From Nocardiopsis listeri NBRC 13360 (GTDB taxonomy: Bacteria > Actinomycetota > Actinomycetes > Streptosporangiales > Streptosporangiaceae), in contig NZ_BCSH01000021.1 of assembly GCF_001570765.1 (NCBI RefSeq), forward strand, positions 1 to 64,000: DNA of 64,000 bases. Reading direction: 5' to 3'. Below are positions 1 through 10,284 of the stretch, in pieces; the stretch's first letter is position 1, and each line of letters begins with the position of its first letter. The position numbers and the translations under genes were made by a program. Below the pieces are notes generated by a model. It did no database searches. It worked only from the letters and a program-made list of their open reading frames with translations, and had not been told where the DNA came from.

Positions 1-503
1 CCGAGCGACGCCCGACAACCCCAAGGCTCCCGACCTCAGGCTTCCCACCGGCCACACCCGACACCCGACACCCCACACCCCACACCCACCCCTTTGGAAT
101 CACCCGTCCAGGCAGTGTTTTTCAGCGCCTCCGCTTCGCTTTGGCCCACCCGTCGCCCGCCACGACCCTCAACGGACGGCCTGGCGGCCGACGGCCCTGC
201 CTTGTTCGGGCGCCTGGGAGTCGGGAACCTTCGGCACCTTTGGTGTGATAGCGAAAAAGCGTGCTACCCCACCGCAGGCACCTCCCCGGCTTGCCGAAGA
301 ACAGGGCCTGACGGCGCCCGAACGGGTAATCCCCCGTGGTTCACCGAACCGGACCCGGGTCGGCGGTGGAATCTTCGGGGCGAGTCGTTCGGTTCGCGAG
401 GTTGAGTCGTGCGGGGAACGGGAAGAACGGTTCCCCGCCCGACTCCTCGGCCTTGGAGGAGCCGGGCGGGTGGTTCCTACGGCCCACCTGAGGAGGCGAT
501 CGG
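1..503. other. Intergenic lead-in, no supported gene
   Basis: No open frame here has convincing codon usage or a ribosome binding site. Positions about 49-91 are a simple low-complexity run of CACACCC/GACACCC units. A GGAAT at 368-372 followed after 19 bases by GTT at 392-394 weakly resembles a SigR-type promoter. A GC-rich hairpin sits at about 434-470. What ends upstream of the window cannot be told. Confidence 0.5.
434..470. terminator. GC-rich hairpin before the first HAD gene
   Basis: CCCGCCCG and CTCCTC pair with GGAGGAG and CGGGCGGG around a short loop. There is no U-run, so this may be a terminator of an upstream gene or a 5' leader structure of the HAD gene, which begins 34 bases later. 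Confidence 0.4.
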
Positions 504-1163
504 ATGAACCGCACCACCCGACGAGGGGTCATCTCCGACTGGGGCGGTGTACTCACGCCGCCACTGATCGACGGGATCCGGGGCTGGCTCCAGGACGACG
601 CGATCGACGTCGACCACTACTACGAGGTCACCCGGCCCTACTTCGACGGCAGCCTGGCCGACAACCCCGTGCACGCCTTGGAGCGCGGCGAGATCGACAC
701 CGCCGAGTTCGAACGGGACCTGGCCGCGCTGCTGCGCTCCACCCACGGTGGCCCGGTCGAGGCCGAGGGACTCATCCACCGGATGTTCTCCCGCTTCGAT
801 CCGGTCCACGGCATGTACGAAACGCTTCGGTCGGCCCGGACCGGCGGGCACGCCACGGCGCTGCTGTCCAACTCCTGGGGCAACGGCTACCCGCGTGAGC
901 GCTTCGCGGCCACCTTCGACACCGTCGTCATCTCCGGTGAGGTGGGCATGCGCAAGCCCGAGGAGCGCATCTACCTGCACACCTGTGAACGGTTGGGGCT
1001 CGCGCCCCAGGAGTGCGTCTTCATCGACGACCTCGAACACAACGTCACCACCGCCGAGTCCCTCGGAATGACCGGCATCCTGCACACGGACGTGGACAGC
1101 ACCCGTGCGGCGCTGACCCGCTTCCTGGTCCCGGAGGGCGACCACCAACGCCAGCCGGCCTGA
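504..1163 (+). CDS. HAD-superfamily hydrolase (subfamily IA)
   Basis: This 219-residue protein is a soluble haloacid dehalogenase-like hydrolase, probably a small phosphatase of unknown substrate. Motif I is SDWGGVL with the nucleophile Asp12. The DxGGV form is normal for this branch. Motif II is the LLSNSWG Ser near residue 122, motif III the Lys of GMRKPEE near 150, and motif IV the IDD acidic pair near 174-175, so all four catalytic motifs are present. A helical cap lies between motifs I and II. The start is supported by AGGAGG at 490-495. It is followed by a DUF6912 gene on the same strand, 79 bases on. Substrate cannot be inferred from sequence. Confidence 0.88.
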   Translation: MNRTTRRGVISDWGGVLTPPLIDGIRGWLQDDAIDVDHYYEVTRPYFDGSLADNPVHALERGEIDTAEFERDLAALLRSTHGGPVEAEGLIHRMFSRFDPVHGMYETLRSARTGGHATALLSNSWGNGYPRERFAATFDTVVISGEVGMRKPEERIYLHTCERLGLAPQECVFIDDLEHNVTTAESLGMTGILHTDVDSTRAALTRFLVPEGDHQRQPA

Positions 1164-1242
1164 TCCACACCGGGGCGCGGGTCCGGTCACCTCGGGTCCT
1201 TTGGGAAACTCGTAGTGAACCCGATCGCGCCCTGGAGTCTCG

Positions 1243-1701
1243 ATGTACGTCTTCCTGCCCAGCACCGTCCCCGCACTGGCCGCCCTCCTCGACGAGGGCC
1301 GCCTGGAGGGCGAACCCCTGACCGCCTTCACGGCCGAACCGGAGCCCGGCGGTGACCCGGAGGAGGCCGAGTACGAGGCCATGTACGCGGCCGCGGAGGA
1401 ATCGTTGCGGTTGCTGGCAGCCGACCCGCGGGCCCCGCGCCGACGTGTGGTCCTGACCGCCGAGATGCCCGACCACATCGTCGAACACCAGGACCGGCAC
1501 GGTGACGGCGTCGCGCGGGTGAGCGTTCGGGCGAGCATCCCCTACAAGAAGCTGAAGGCGGCACACGTGGACGACGAGCGAGCCGTCGCGGACGTCACCA
1601 AGGCGGTGGAGGACCCCGGGTCCGGCGCCGCCGACGACCACGAACTGCTGTGGTTCGCCGTCCAGGAGATCCGTTACGTGGTCGAGGACCTCCACGGCTG
1701 A
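1243..1701 (+). CDS. DUF6912 family protein
   Basis: This is a 152-residue acidic protein without membrane segments or known catalytic motifs. The opening MYVFLPSTVPALAALL and the ordering of short beta and helical stretches match the actinobacterial DUF6912 family, whose function is unknown. A GGAG lies a few bases before the ATG. It sits between two HAD-family genes on the same strand, with short gaps, so co-transcription with one or both is plausible. The family assignment rests on recognition of the N-terminal pattern, not on a search. Confidence 0.8.
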   Translation: MYVFLPSTVPALAALLDEGRLEGEPLTAFTAEPEPGGDPEEAEYEAMYAAAEESLRLLAADPRAPRRRVVLTAEMPDHIVEHQDRHGDGVARVSVRASIPYKKLKAAHVDDERAVADVTKAVEDPGSGAADDHELLWFAVQEIRYVVEDLHG

Positions 1702-1830
1702 CGCTCGGGGTAGGGCACGGGGGCGGTTCCGGTCGGACCCGGACGCGGATTCCCCCCTTATGAGGCCATCCGGCACAATGGGTGGCGTCCCGAAATCCCG
1801 AACGCCGAGGAGTAAGCCATCAGCCGCCTG

Positions 1831-2526
1831 GTGCTATGGAACATCGACCTCACCCTCCTCGACGTCGGTCAGGTCATGCGGGTCGCCTACGCGGAGGCCT
1901 TCGAGAAGGTCACCGGTGAACCGCTGGTCTACCTGACGTCGGCCGCGGGCCGCACCGACTCGGAGATGTTCTTCGAGTTCTGCGCCCGCAACTACGTCGA
2001 CTTCGAAGCCGACACCGATACGTTGGCCGACTTCCTGGCCGCGTTGGAGACGTCGTTCGTCTCCCGTGGCGACCAACTGTTGGCCAAGGGGCGTGTCCTG
2101 CCCGGCGCCTCGGCGTCGTTGGCCGCGGTGGCGTCCATGCCCGACACCGTCCAGACGGTGGTCAGCGGCAGCACCCGGGCCAACGCCACCGCCAAACTGG
2201 TGGCCTTCGGTCTGGACACCTACCTCGACCTGGCCGTGGGCGGGTTCGGGTCGGTCAACTACCCCAAGGCGAGCCTGATCCAGTCCATCCGCCTCCACGC
2301 CTCGGGCGAGGGCGGACGAGCCTACACGGAGGAGGAGACGGCGTTCATCGCCGGTTCCGTCCCGGACGTGCGGGCCGCGCTGATCGGTGGGGCCACCCCC
2401 ATCGGTGTCCTCAGCGACTCCTCCACCGAGGGGCAGCTGCGGGACGCCGGGGCACAGATCATCCTGCCCGACCTGAGCGACCCCCGGGCCGTGATGACCG
2501 CCGTCCACCAGGCCACCACGAGTTAG
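1831..2526 (+). CDS. HAD-like protein lacking the catalytic nucleophile
   Basis: This protein has the HAD fold but not a full active site. Motif I reads LWNIDLTLLD, so the nucleophilic first Asp of DxDxT is Asn while the second Asp and the Thr remain. Motif II (VVSGSTRAN) and the motif III Lys (VNYPKAS) are recognisable. Motif IV reads IAGSVPDV, so the first of its two acidic residues is Gly. A phosphatase role is therefore doubtful; binding or regulation is more likely. GTG 1831 is the first common start codon, but it has no well-placed SD. GAGGAG at 1807-1812 lies six bases before an in-frame ATC at 1819, and an in-frame TAA at 1813 bounds the frame. Initiation at ATC 1819 (giving ISRLVLWNID) is a serious alternative. 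Confidence 0.82.
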   Translation: MLWNIDLTLLDVGQVMRVAYAEAFEKVTGEPLVYLTSAAGRTDSEMFFEFCARNYVDFEADTDTLADFLAALETSFVSRGDQLLAKGRVLPGASASLAAVASMPDTVQTVVSGSTRANATAKLVAFGLDTYLDLAVGGFGSVNYPKASLIQSIRLHASGEGGRAYTEEETAFIAGSVPDVRAALIGGATPIGVLSDSSTEGQLRDAGAQIILPDLSDPRAVMTAVHQATTS

Positions 2527-3053
2527 GCGGTGTTGGTCGGCGCCCCCGTTTCGCTTCGGCGTGTTCGGGCGCCGTGGTCCACGAGACGGCGGTCGGATAC
2601 ACCGCTCCGAGGTTCGGCGACGTCTTCGTAACGACAGCGGGCGCCGTCGGCGAGAAGGTCGTTTCTCCTTCGTGTACTGGTGTGAACCACCGCGATTCCG
2701 TCCACATCAACGCGAAGCACCGTGTATCGGTGTCGGTACTGTTCTCGGGGGGCGAAACCAGTAGCCTGGTCGGGGTCCCCGCTACGGTGGGGGCCGGGCC
2801 CCCGCTCTCGGGGTGCCCAGAGGTGGGAACAACGGTGTTCCCGACCTCGCTTCACGTCACCTGTGCGCACAGGTACCGACCCGACCACGACGACTCCGGT
2901 TCCCTGGCGCCCCAAGGGGGTCACGGAAACCCACAGTCGAACACGGAAGTTCACGGATCCGACGGTTCGGCGGGACGACCGGCCGACACGTCACATGACC
3001 CGCTGTCCTTCGCGACGCTCGTCCGACGCCGCTCACAAAGGAGTGAGATCCCT
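2527..3053. other. Long intergenic region upstream of gdh
   Basis: These 527 bases lie between the pseudo-HAD gene and NAD-glutamate dehydrogenase. A frame continues upstream of the gdh ATG, but its codon usage is poor and the SD supports the start at 3054. A perfect 16-base palindrome is at 2859-2874. I see no RNA gene. The length suggests a regulated leader or promoter region for gdh. Confidence 0.5.
2859..2874. promoter_or_regulatory. 16-bp perfect palindrome, candidate operator of gdh
   Basis: ACCTGTGCGCACAGGT is a perfect inverted repeat without spacer, 180 bases before the gdh start. It does not match the CRP/FNR, LexA or GlnR consensus patterns known to me. A transcription factor site is an inference. 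Confidence 0.4.
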
Positions 3054-6000
3054 ATGTCCGGGCAATCCGACGTCATTCTCCAGAAGCTGCTCAACGACGC
3101 GGCCTCTCGGTGGCAACCGGGGGCTCGCCTGAGCCCCGAGGCCGCCGACACGGTCCGCCGCTTCCTTCCCCTCTACTACCGCCACACGGACCCCGAAGAG
3201 ATCGCGGATCGTTCCCCCGAACAGATCTGCGGCACCGCCGAGGCGCACCGTTCCTTCGGCGCCGAGCGCACACCCGGGCGCGCCAAGGTCCGCGTCTACA
3301 CCCCGGACCCCGAACGTGACGGTTGGGAACAGCAGTCCAGCGTCGTCGAGGTGATCACCGACAACGCGCCCTTCATCGTCTCGTCGGTGACCATGGCCCT
3401 CGCCGACCTCGGTGCGGGCGTACGCGCCATCATCCACCCCCAGATGACCGTCGGGCGTGACCTCTCCGGCCGCCTGATCGAGGTCGACCCGGAGATCGGC
3501 GGCGACGGCCTGCTGCCCGTCGACGAGTCCTGGATGCACATCGAGATCGACCGGCAGGGCGATCCCGAGCGCGTCAAGGAGATCACCTCCCGTCTGGAGA
3601 ACGTCCTCGGCGACGTCCGCCAGGTGGACGAGGACGCCGCCAAGATGAGTGACCGGATCTGCCGGATCGCGGACGAGCTCTCCGTCGACCCCGACCCCTT
3701 GGTCGCCGGAGGCGTCGACCCGCGCGAGGTCGGCGAGAGCGTCGACTTCCTGCGTTGGCTCGAAAGCCGTCACTTCACCTTCATGGGGTACCGCGAGTAC
3801 GCCCTGGTCACCGACGAGAACGGGGACGACTCCCTGCGTCCGGAACCCGGCACCGGCCTGGGCATCCTGCGCATGGACCCGCCGGCCTCCACCGGATTCG
3901 CGGCCCTGCCGCCGGAGATCCGGGCCAAGGCCCGCGAGCCCTACATCCTGGTCCTGACCAAGGCCAACTCGCGCGCCACCGTCCACCGCCCCAAGTACCT
4001 CGACTACATCGGCGTCAAGAAGTTCGACGCCCAGGGCAACATCGTCGGTGAGCGCCGCTTCCTCGGACTGTTCACCTCCCAGGCCGACAACACGGGCATC
4101 GGGGAGATCCCCATCCTGCGTCGCAAGCGGGCCGAGGTGCTGTCCCAGGCCGGGTTCGACGCCGAGAGCTACAACGGCAAGGACCTCATCGAGCTGTTGG
4201 AGACCTTCCCCCGCGAGGAACTCCTGCAGATTCCGGTCGGCGAGCTCTACAGCATCGTCCGGGGCGTCCTGCGCCTGCGCGAGCGCCGCGGCACCAAGCT
4301 GTTCATGCGCCGCGACCCCTACGGTGGCCGCTACATGTCCTGCTTCGTGTACATGCCGCGCGACCAGTACAGCACCCGCGTGCGTCTGGACATCCAGGAA
4401 GTGCTCACCGAGGCCTTCCAAGGCGCCACGATGGACCACCACGTGATGATCGGTGCCGCGCCACTGGCGCGCCTGTACCTGGTGGCCCGAGCCGAACACG
4501 GGCGCACCCTCGCAGACATCGACCAGGTCGCACTGGAGGAGAAGGTCCGCGAGGCCGCCAGGTCCTGGGACGTCGACTTCGACGACGCACTCGTGGACGA
4601 GTTCGGTCCCACCCGCGCCACCGGCTTCAAGGAGCGTTACGGCGCCGGCCTCACCGAGGCCTACAAGGTCGACAACACCCCGGTCACCGCGGCCAAGGAC
4701 ATCGAGCGCGTCGAAGACCTCCTGAAGCGCTTCCCCTCCGATGAGCGCAGCGGTGAGTTCTCCGTCGCGCTCTACCGGGACGACGAGACGAACGACACCG
4801 CCTGGCGGTTCCGTCTGGTCCGCCTGGACGAGCCCCTCTCGCTCTCCCGCGTCCTCCCGGTCCTGGAACACCTCGGCGTCGAGGTGGTGGACGAACGTCC
4901 CTACTCCCTCGAAGTGGAGGACGTGGGCAGGATCTGGATCTACGACTTCGGACTCGGGGAGTTCCCCGCGTCGGACCTGCCGCCCGAGCGCATGAGGGCC
5001 CTCTTCGAGGAAGCGTTCGACGCCTCCTGGCGCGACCGGGCCGAGTCCGACCGCATCAACGCCCTGGTCGTCCGGGCCGGGTTGGACTGGCGTCAGCTCA
5101 CCGTCCTGCGCGCCTACGGCAAGTACCTGCGTCAGACCGGCTCCACCTTCACCCCCGACTACCTGGCCGACGTCCTCGTCGCCAACGCCGGGGTCACCAA
5201 CCTCCTGATGGAGCTCTTCGAGGCCCGCTTCGACCCGGACCGGCCCGACGAGGGGCGCGAGGAACGCGCCGACACGCTGGTCGCCAAGATCGAGTCCGAA
5301 CTGGAGGGCGTGGCGAGCCTGGACCACGACCGCATCCTGCGTTCGTTCCTCGCCGTCATGCGGGCCACCCTGCGCACCAACCACTACCGGCACGGTTCCG
5401 AGGGGCGGCTGGTGTTCAAGCTCAACCCGCAGCGTATTCCGGACCTGCCCCAGCCGCGGCCCCGACTGGAGATGTACGTCTACTCGCCGCGCGTGGAGGG
5501 CGTCCACCTGCGCTTCGGTACCGTCGCACGCGGTGGCCTGCGTTGGTCCGACCGCTTCGAGGACTTCCGCACCGAGGTCCTCGGCCTGGTCAAGGCCCAG
5601 ATGGTGAAGAACTCCATCATCGTGCCCGCCGGCGCCAAGGGCGGGTTCGTCTGCAAGCGCCTGCCCTCGGGCGGCGGCCGTGAAGCGGTGATGGCCGAGG
5701 TCGTCTCCTGCTACAAGCAGTTCATCAGCGCCCTGCTGGACATCACCGACAACCTCGTCGACGGTCGGCTCGTGCACCCCGACCGCACCGTCCGGCACGA
5801 CGGTGAGGACTCCTACCTGGTGGTGGCCGCGGACAAGGGCACCGCGTCCTTCTCCGACATCGCCAACGGCATCTCCGCCGAGCGAGGCTTCTGGCTCGGC
5901 GACGCCTTCGCCAGTGGTGGCTCGGTGGGCTACGACCACAAGGGCATGGGCATCACCGCCCGTGGCGCCTGGGAATCGGTCAAGTACCACTTCCGCGAGT

Positions 6001-7928
6001 TGGGCGTGAACGTCCAGGAACAACCCTTCACCGCCGTCGGCATCGGTGACATGTCCGGTGACGTGTTCGGCAACGGCATGCTGCTGTCGAAGCGGACCAA
6101 GCTCGTGGCGGCCTTCGACCACCGGCACGTCTTCCTGGACCCCGACCCCGACCCGCACACCTCCTGGGTGGAGCGCAAGCGCCTGTACGAGCTGCCGCGC
6201 AGCACCTGGGAGGACTACTCCACGGACCTGATCTCCGAGGGCGGCGGCGTGCACCCGCGCTCGGCCAAGTCCGTGCCGATCACCCCACAGGTCCGCGAGG
6301 TCCTGGGCATCGACGAGGACGTCACCGAACTCACCCCGGACGAGCTCATCCAGCGCGTCCTGACCTCACCGGTGGACCTGCTGTGGAACGGCGGCATCGG
6401 CACCTACGTCAAGGCGAGCTCCCAGAGCCACGCGGAGGTCGGTGACAAGGCCAACGACCCCGTGCGCGTGAACGGGGCCGACCTACGGGTGAAGGTGGTC
6501 GGGGAGGGCGGCAACCTGGGCATGACCCAGCCGGCCCGGATCGAGTACGCCCGCAACGGCGGCCGACTCAACGCCGACTTCATCGACAACTCCGCCGGTG
6601 TGGACACCTCCGACCACGAGGTCAACATCAAGATCATGCTCGACCGCGAGGTGCGGGCGGGCGAGCTGGACAAGGACGAACGCGACCGGCTGTTCATCGA
6701 CATGACCGACGAGGTCGCCTCGCTGGTCCTGGACAACAACTACGCCCAGAACACGGTGCTGGCCGCCGCGCGCAAGCAGAGCTACGAGATGCTGCACGTC
6801 CACGGCCGCTACATGCGTCACCTGGAGCGCGCCAAGGTCCTCAAGCGCAAGCTGGAGGACCTGCCCTCCGACAAGGCCATCGCCGAGCGCCGCGCCGCGG
6901 GCAAGGGGCTGACCGGTCCCGAGTTCGCCACGCTGCTCTCCTACACCAAGATGAGCCTCAAGGAGCAGATCGCGCTCTCGGACCTGGCCGACGACCCCTA
7001 CCTGGTGCCGACCCTGACGGACTACTTCCCGAAGCCGCTGCGCGTGCAGGCCTTCGCCGACGAGGTGGCCGCGCACCCGCTGCGCAAGGAGATCATCGTC
7101 AACCAGGTGACCAACCAGTTGGTCAACAGGTCCGGGATCACCTACGCGTTCCGTCTCAACGAGGAGCTGGGTTCCAGCGCCGCCGACATCGCCAGGGCCT
7201 ACCTGGTGACCCAGGAGGTCCTGGGACTGCGGAAGCTGTGGGGTGAGCTGGAGGACCTCGACCACGAGATCACCGTGGACAACCAACTCGTCCTGCTACT
7301 GGAGGCCCGCAAGCTCGCCGAGCGTTCCACCCGGTGGCTGTTGCGCAACCGCAGCTTCCCGTTCGACATCAGCACCGAGATCGGTTTCTTCGCCGAGGGT
7401 GTGGGCGAGGTGCTGCCACAGCTGGTCGACCTGCTGCGCGGCCGTGACCGGGAGGCGTTCGAGGAGCGTCGCGACCGGTACGTCTCCCGGGGGGTGCCCA
7501 CCGGGCTCGCCGAGCGCGTCGCGGTCATGGTGCCCGCCTACTCCACGCTGGACCTGGTGGAGATCGCGCACCGTACCGGACGTCCGGTGGGAGAGGTGGC
7601 CGCGCTCTACTTCGAGCTGGCCGACCGGTTCAACCTCAGCTGGTGGCGTGAGCGGATCATCGACCTGCCGCGCGACGACCGCTGGGCGACCATGGCCCGA
7701 GGCGCACTGCGCGACGACCTGTACGCCGCGCACGCCGACCTGACCGCGCGGGTCCTGGAGTCCGGTGACTCCACGTCCGTCGGTGGGCTCATCGCCGACT
7801 GGACGAAGGCCAACGAGAGCGCCGTTCAGCGGTCCGGGATCACCCTGTCGGAGATCCAGGAGAACGAGCGCTTCGACCTGGCCACCCTGTCGGTGGCCCT
7901 GCGCTCCATCCGTTCCCTGGTCGTCTAG
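3054..7928 (+). CDS. gdhB: NAD-specific glutamate dehydrogenase (180-kDa class)
   Basis: This 1624-residue cytosolic enzyme interconverts glutamate and 2-oxoglutarate plus ammonia with NAD. Its length matches the large GDH_180 class first described in Streptomyces clavuligerus. The N-terminal half carries ACT-like regulatory regions. The catalytic domain has GGLRWSDR near 826-833 and the catalytic Lys862 in PAGAKGGF. The dinucleotide-binding segment [15 protein letters not shown] is near 995-1010, and [19 protein letters not shown] follows. The start at ATG 3054 is chosen because AAAGGAG lies just upstream and the frame before it has poor codon use. It probably works catabolically with Kgd, which is at the far end of this window. 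A palindrome upstream may be an operator. Confidence 0.95.
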   Translation: MSGQSDVILQKLLNDAASRWQPGARLSPEAADTVRRFLPLYYRHTDPEEIADRSPEQICGTAEAHRSFGAERTPGRAKVRVYTPDPERDGWEQQSSVVEVITDNAPFIVSSVTMALADLGAGVRAIIHPQMTVGRDLSGRLIEVDPEIGGDGLLPVDESWMHIEIDRQGDPERVKEITSRLENVLGDVRQVDEDAAKMSDRICRIADELSVDPDPLVAGGVDPREVGESVDFLRWLESRHFTFMGYREYALVTDENGDDSLRPEPGTGLGILRMDPPASTGFAALPPEIRAKAREPYILVLTKANSRATVHRPKYLDYIGVKKFDAQGNIVGERRFLGLFTSQADNTGIGEIPILRRKRAEVLSQAGFDAESYNGKDLIELLETFPREELLQIPVGELYSIVRGVLRLRERRGTKLFMRRDPYGGRYMSCFVYMPRDQYSTRVRLDIQEVLTEAFQGATMDHHVMIGAAPLARLYLVARAEHGRTLADIDQVALEEKVREAARSWDVDFDDALVDEFGPTRATGFKERYGAGLTEAYKVDNTPVTAAKDIERVEDLLKRFPSDERSGEFSVALYRDDETNDTAWRFRLVRLDEPLSLSRVLPVLEHLGVEVVDERPYSLEVEDVGRIWIYDFGLGEFPASDLPPERMRALFEEAFDASWRDRAESDRINALVVRAGLDWRQLTVLRAYGKYLRQTGSTFTPDYLADVLVANAGVTNLLMELFEARFDPDRPDEGREERADTLVAKIESELEGVASLDHDRILRSFLAVMRATLRTNHYRHGSEGRLVFKLNPQRIPDLPQPRPRLEMYVYSPRVEGVHLRFGTVARGGLRWSDRFEDFRTEVLGLVKAQMVKNSIIVPAGAKGGFVCKRLPSGGGREAVMAEVVSCYKQFISALLDITDNLVDGRLVHPDRTVRHDGEDSYLVVAADKGTASFSDIANGISAERGFWLGDAFASGGSVGYDHKGMGITARGAWESVKYHFRELGVNVQEQPFTAVGIGDMSGDVFGNGMLLSKRTKLVAAFDHRHVFLDPDPDPHTSWVERKRLYELPRSTWEDYSTDLISEGGGVHPRSAKSVPITPQVREVLGIDEDVTELTPDELIQRVLTSPVDLLWNGGIGTYVKASSQSHAEVGDKANDPVRVNGADLRVKVVGEGGNLGMTQPARIEYARNGGRLNADFIDNSAGVDTSDHEVNIKIMLDREVRAGELDKDERDRLFIDMTDEVASLVLDNNYAQNTVLAAARKQSYEMLHVHGRYMRHLERAKVLKRKLEDLPSDKAIAERRAAGKGLTGPEFATLLSYTKMSLKEQIALSDLADDPYLVPTLTDYFPKPLRVQAFADEVAAHPLRKEIIVNQVTNQLVNRSGITYAFRLNEELGSSAADIARAYLVTQEVLGLRKLWGELEDLDHEITVDNQLVLLLEARKLAERSTRWLLRNRSFPFDISTEIGFFAEGVGEVLPQLVDLLRGRDREAFEERRDRYVSRGVPTGLAERVAVMVPAYSTLDLVEIAHRTGRPVGEVAALYFELADRFNLSWWRERIIDLPRDDRWATMARGALRDDLYAAHADLTARVLESGDSTSVGGLIADWTKANESAVQRSGITLSEIQENERFDLATLSVALRSIRSLVV

Positions 7929-8020
7929 GGAGACCGGAATGGGGCACGTGGAGTGTCCCGGGTGGACCTCGCACCGTCAGGTGTGGGGCCCACCCCTTTG
8001 TTGGGTCCTACACTGGGTGC

Positions 8021-9133
8021 GTGGCAGAACTGGACCCGGCAGAGAAGATCAAGGAACTCGCGGCGACCCTGGCGAGTGTGACCGCCGTGTTGGACCTGGA
8101 GGCGATGCAGACGCAGATCGCCGAACTGCGCGAGCAGTCCGCCGACCCCGAACTGTGGTCGGACCAGGACAACGCGCAGAAGGTGACGCGTCGACTCTCG
8201 ACACTGGAGTCCATGGTCAACAAGGTCGACGGCATCGGGCAGCGTCTGGAGGACCTCGGAGTGCTCTACGAGCTCGCCGAGGCCGAGGACGACCCCGACA
8301 CCCGCGCCGAGGCGGACCGCGAACTAGAGCAACTCCGTAAGGAGATCGGCGAACTCGAGGTGCGTACGCTCCTCAACGGCCCGCACGACGAGAGCGAGGC
8401 CATCGTCAGCATCAACTCCCAAGCGGGTGGTGTCGACGCGGCCGACTGGGCGCAGATGCTCCAGCGCATGTACCTGCGTTGGGCGGAGCGTCACGGTTAT
8501 CCCACGGAGGTCTACGAGACCTCCTACGCGGAGGAGGCGGGCATCAAGTCCACCTCGTTCGCGGTCAAGGCCCCCTTCGCCTATGGCACGTTGCGGGGGG
8601 AACACGGTACCCACCGCCTGGTGCGTATCTCGCCCTTCGACAACCAGAACCGGCGCCAGACCTCGTTCGCGGGTGTGGACGTGGTGCCGATGGTGGAGAA
8701 GAGCGACCACATCGATATCGACGAGACCGAGCTGCGCGTGGACGTGTACCGTTCCAGCGGTCCCGGTGGTCAGGGCGTCAACACGACCGACTCGGCGGTG
8801 CGCATCACCCACCAGCCGACCGGCATCGTGGTCTCCTGTCAGAACGAGCGTTCCCAGCTCCAGAACAAGGCGACCGCGATGACGATGCTCCAGGCCAAGC
8901 TCTTGGCCCGCAAGCGCCAGGAGGAGCAGGAGGCCCTGGACGAGATCCGTGGTGACTCGGTGAGCAGCTGGGGTACCCAGATGCGCAACTACGTCCTGCA
9001 CCCGTACCAGAACGTCAAGGACGTGCGCACCGGTATGGAGACCGGTAACCCGTCGGCGGTGCTCGACGGTGAGATCGACGCCTTCATCGACTCGGAGATC
9101 CGCTGGATGCGCAACCAGGAGAAGCAGGAGTAG
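8021..9133 (+). CDS. prfB: Peptide chain release factor 2
   Basis: RF2 terminates translation at UGA and UAA by triggering peptidyl-tRNA hydrolysis in the ribosome. The 370-residue protein has the GGQ motif at 249-251, which acts in the peptidyl transferase centre. It also has the RF2-specific stop-codon recognition tripeptide SPF at 204-206. The reading frame is continuous from the start, so the in-frame UGA programmed frameshift known from E. coli prfB is absent. The GTG start has no SD, but TACACT at 8008-8013 ends seven bases before it. That is the arrangement of a leaderless mRNA whose first base is the start codon. A hairpin at 9208-9244 probably ends the transcript. Confidence 0.96.
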   Translation: MAELDPAEKIKELAATLASVTAVLDLEAMQTQIAELREQSADPELWSDQDNAQKVTRRLSTLESMVNKVDGIGQRLEDLGVLYELAEAEDDPDTRAEADRELEQLRKEIGELEVRTLLNGPHDESEAIVSINSQAGGVDAADWAQMLQRMYLRWAERHGYPTEVYETSYAEEAGIKSTSFAVKAPFAYGTLRGEHGTHRLVRISPFDNQNRRQTSFAGVDVVPMVEKSDHIDIDETELRVDVYRSSGPGGQGVNTTDSAVRITHQPTGIVVSCQNERSQLQNKATAMTMLQAKLLARKRQEEQEALDEIRGDSVSSWGTQMRNYVLHPYQNVKDVRTGMETGNPSAVLDGEIDAFIDSEIRWMRNQEKQE

Positions 9134-9506
9134 GGGCGAGGCACGCCCCGAACACCGACCGGTGCTCCTCCGCCACCTGGGCGGGGATGCGCACGGTCGT
9201 GGACCGATCACCCCGGGTCGCCGAATTCGGCGGGTCCGGGGTGACGTGTCCCAAAGGTGATGGTCACGACGCCGCAGTTTTACCGGAACTGCTATATGTG
9301 AACGTTATCATCGGTTGACACCTCCGATATGCTCGTGGCTGTTGTCCGATAGTGCGCTGATCTCCACAGATCGCTTGGGCGAGACGGGACCTGGACAATC
9401 CGGGCCCCTGTCCCCTCTAAACTGTCGGTGGCCATGCGGCCGGTACGATCCCGCGCGGAGCACTTCCGCCGGGTGCCCATACCTTCGAGAGCCTTGTGAT
9501 GCGCCT
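9134..9506 (+). other. Intergenic region and promoter area of ftsEX
   Basis: After the prfB terminator this stretch is comparatively AT-rich around 9270-9360. It contains TTGACA at 9315-9320 and TAGTGC at 9350-9355, but their spacing is not that of a standard promoter, so exact elements are uncertain. No gene is seen. The frame open upstream of ftsE is not supported as coding. Confidence 0.4.
9208..9244 (+). terminator. Probable terminator after prfB
   Basis: Outer arms TCACCCCGG and CCGGGGTGA enclose an inner CGCCG-AATT-CGGCG stem. It lies 74 bases after prfB and well before ftsE. No U-run follows, as is common in high-GC actinobacteria. Confidence 0.6.
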
Positions 9507-10196
9507 GTGATCCACTTCGATAACGTCACCAAGCAGTACCCGACTCAGAAGCGCCCCGCGCTCGACGGTGTTTCCATCGACGTGGACAAGGGCGAGTTCG
9601 TCTTCCTGGTCGGACCATCCGGCTCGGGTAAGTCGACCTTCCTGCGCTTGGTGCTGAAGGAAGAGAGGCCCGACAAGGGCCGCGTGCACGTCGCGGGCAA
9701 GGACTTGGCGCGACTGTCCAACTGGAAGGTCCCGCACCTGCGCCGCCGCATCGGCTGTGTCTTCCAGGATTTCCGCCTGTTGCCGAACAAGAACGTTTTC
9801 GAGAACGTCGCCTTCGCCCTGGAGGTCATCGGTAAGCCACGGCGGTTCATCAAGAAGGTCGTGCCCGAGGTCGTCGAACTCGTCGGCCTCGAGGGCAAGG
9901 CCGGTCGCATGCCGGGTGAACTCTCCGGTGGTGAGCAGCAGCGTGTCGCCATCGCCCGCGCGTTCGTCAACCGCCCGCAGATCCTGCTGGCCGACGAGCC
10001 CACCGGAAACATCGACCCGGCGACCTCCATCGGCATCATGAAGGTGCTGGACCGAATCAACCGCACGGGAACGACCGTCGTCATGGCGACGCACGACGCC
10101 GCCATCGTCGACTCCATGCGCAAGCGTGTGATCGAGCTTGAAGAGGGCTTGGTAGTGCGCGACCAGATGAGTGGCGTCTACGGCCAGGCGTACTGA
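9507..10196 (+). CDS. ftsE: Cell division ATP-binding protein FtsE
   Basis: FtsE is the cytosolic ATPase of the FtsEX complex, an ABC-type machine that couples the divisome to activation of peptidoglycan hydrolases. The 229-residue length matches the family exactly with the GTG start at 9507. Walker A is GPSGSGKST at 36-44, the signature LSGGEQQ is near 139-145, and Walker B ends in DEPTG near 163-167. The frame stays open further upstream, but those 64 codons are not homologous to FtsE. The SD is weak. ftsX follows after 88 bases on the same strand, and smpB after that, the common actinobacterial order. Confidence 0.96.
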   Translation: MIHFDNVTKQYPTQKRPALDGVSIDVDKGEFVFLVGPSGSGKSTFLRLVLKEERPDKGRVHVAGKDLARLSNWKVPHLRRRIGCVFQDFRLLPNKNVFENVAFALEVIGKPRRFIKKVVPEVVELVGLEGKAGRMPGELSGGEQQRVAIARAFVNRPQILLADEPTGNIDPATSIGIMKVLDRINRTGTTVVMATHDAAIVDSMRKRVIELEEGLVVRDQMSGVYGQAY

Positions 10197-10284
10197 CCCC
10201 TGGTACGTTCGTCGCCGGGCCTCGGTCGGCGACCCCGAGACCACCGGCATGGCGAAGCCCCGAAGGATGGACCTTTAACAGATC

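Noticed and set aside
477-1538. A 353-codon minus-strand frame across the HAD and DUF6912 genes
   Set aside because: The plus-strand genes have SDs and recognisable motifs; the minus frame has none.
2574-3053. Extended N terminus of gdh
   Set aside because: The extra 160 codons have poor codon use, and a good SD stands before ATG 3054.
3033-6254. A 1073-codon open frame on the minus strand inside gdh
   Set aside because: It is the antisense shadow of gdh caused by high third-position GC; its composition is low-complexity and no domain is visible.
8021-8110. Programmed frameshift in prfB
   Set aside because: The frame is continuous from the start; there is no in-frame TGA in the first codons.
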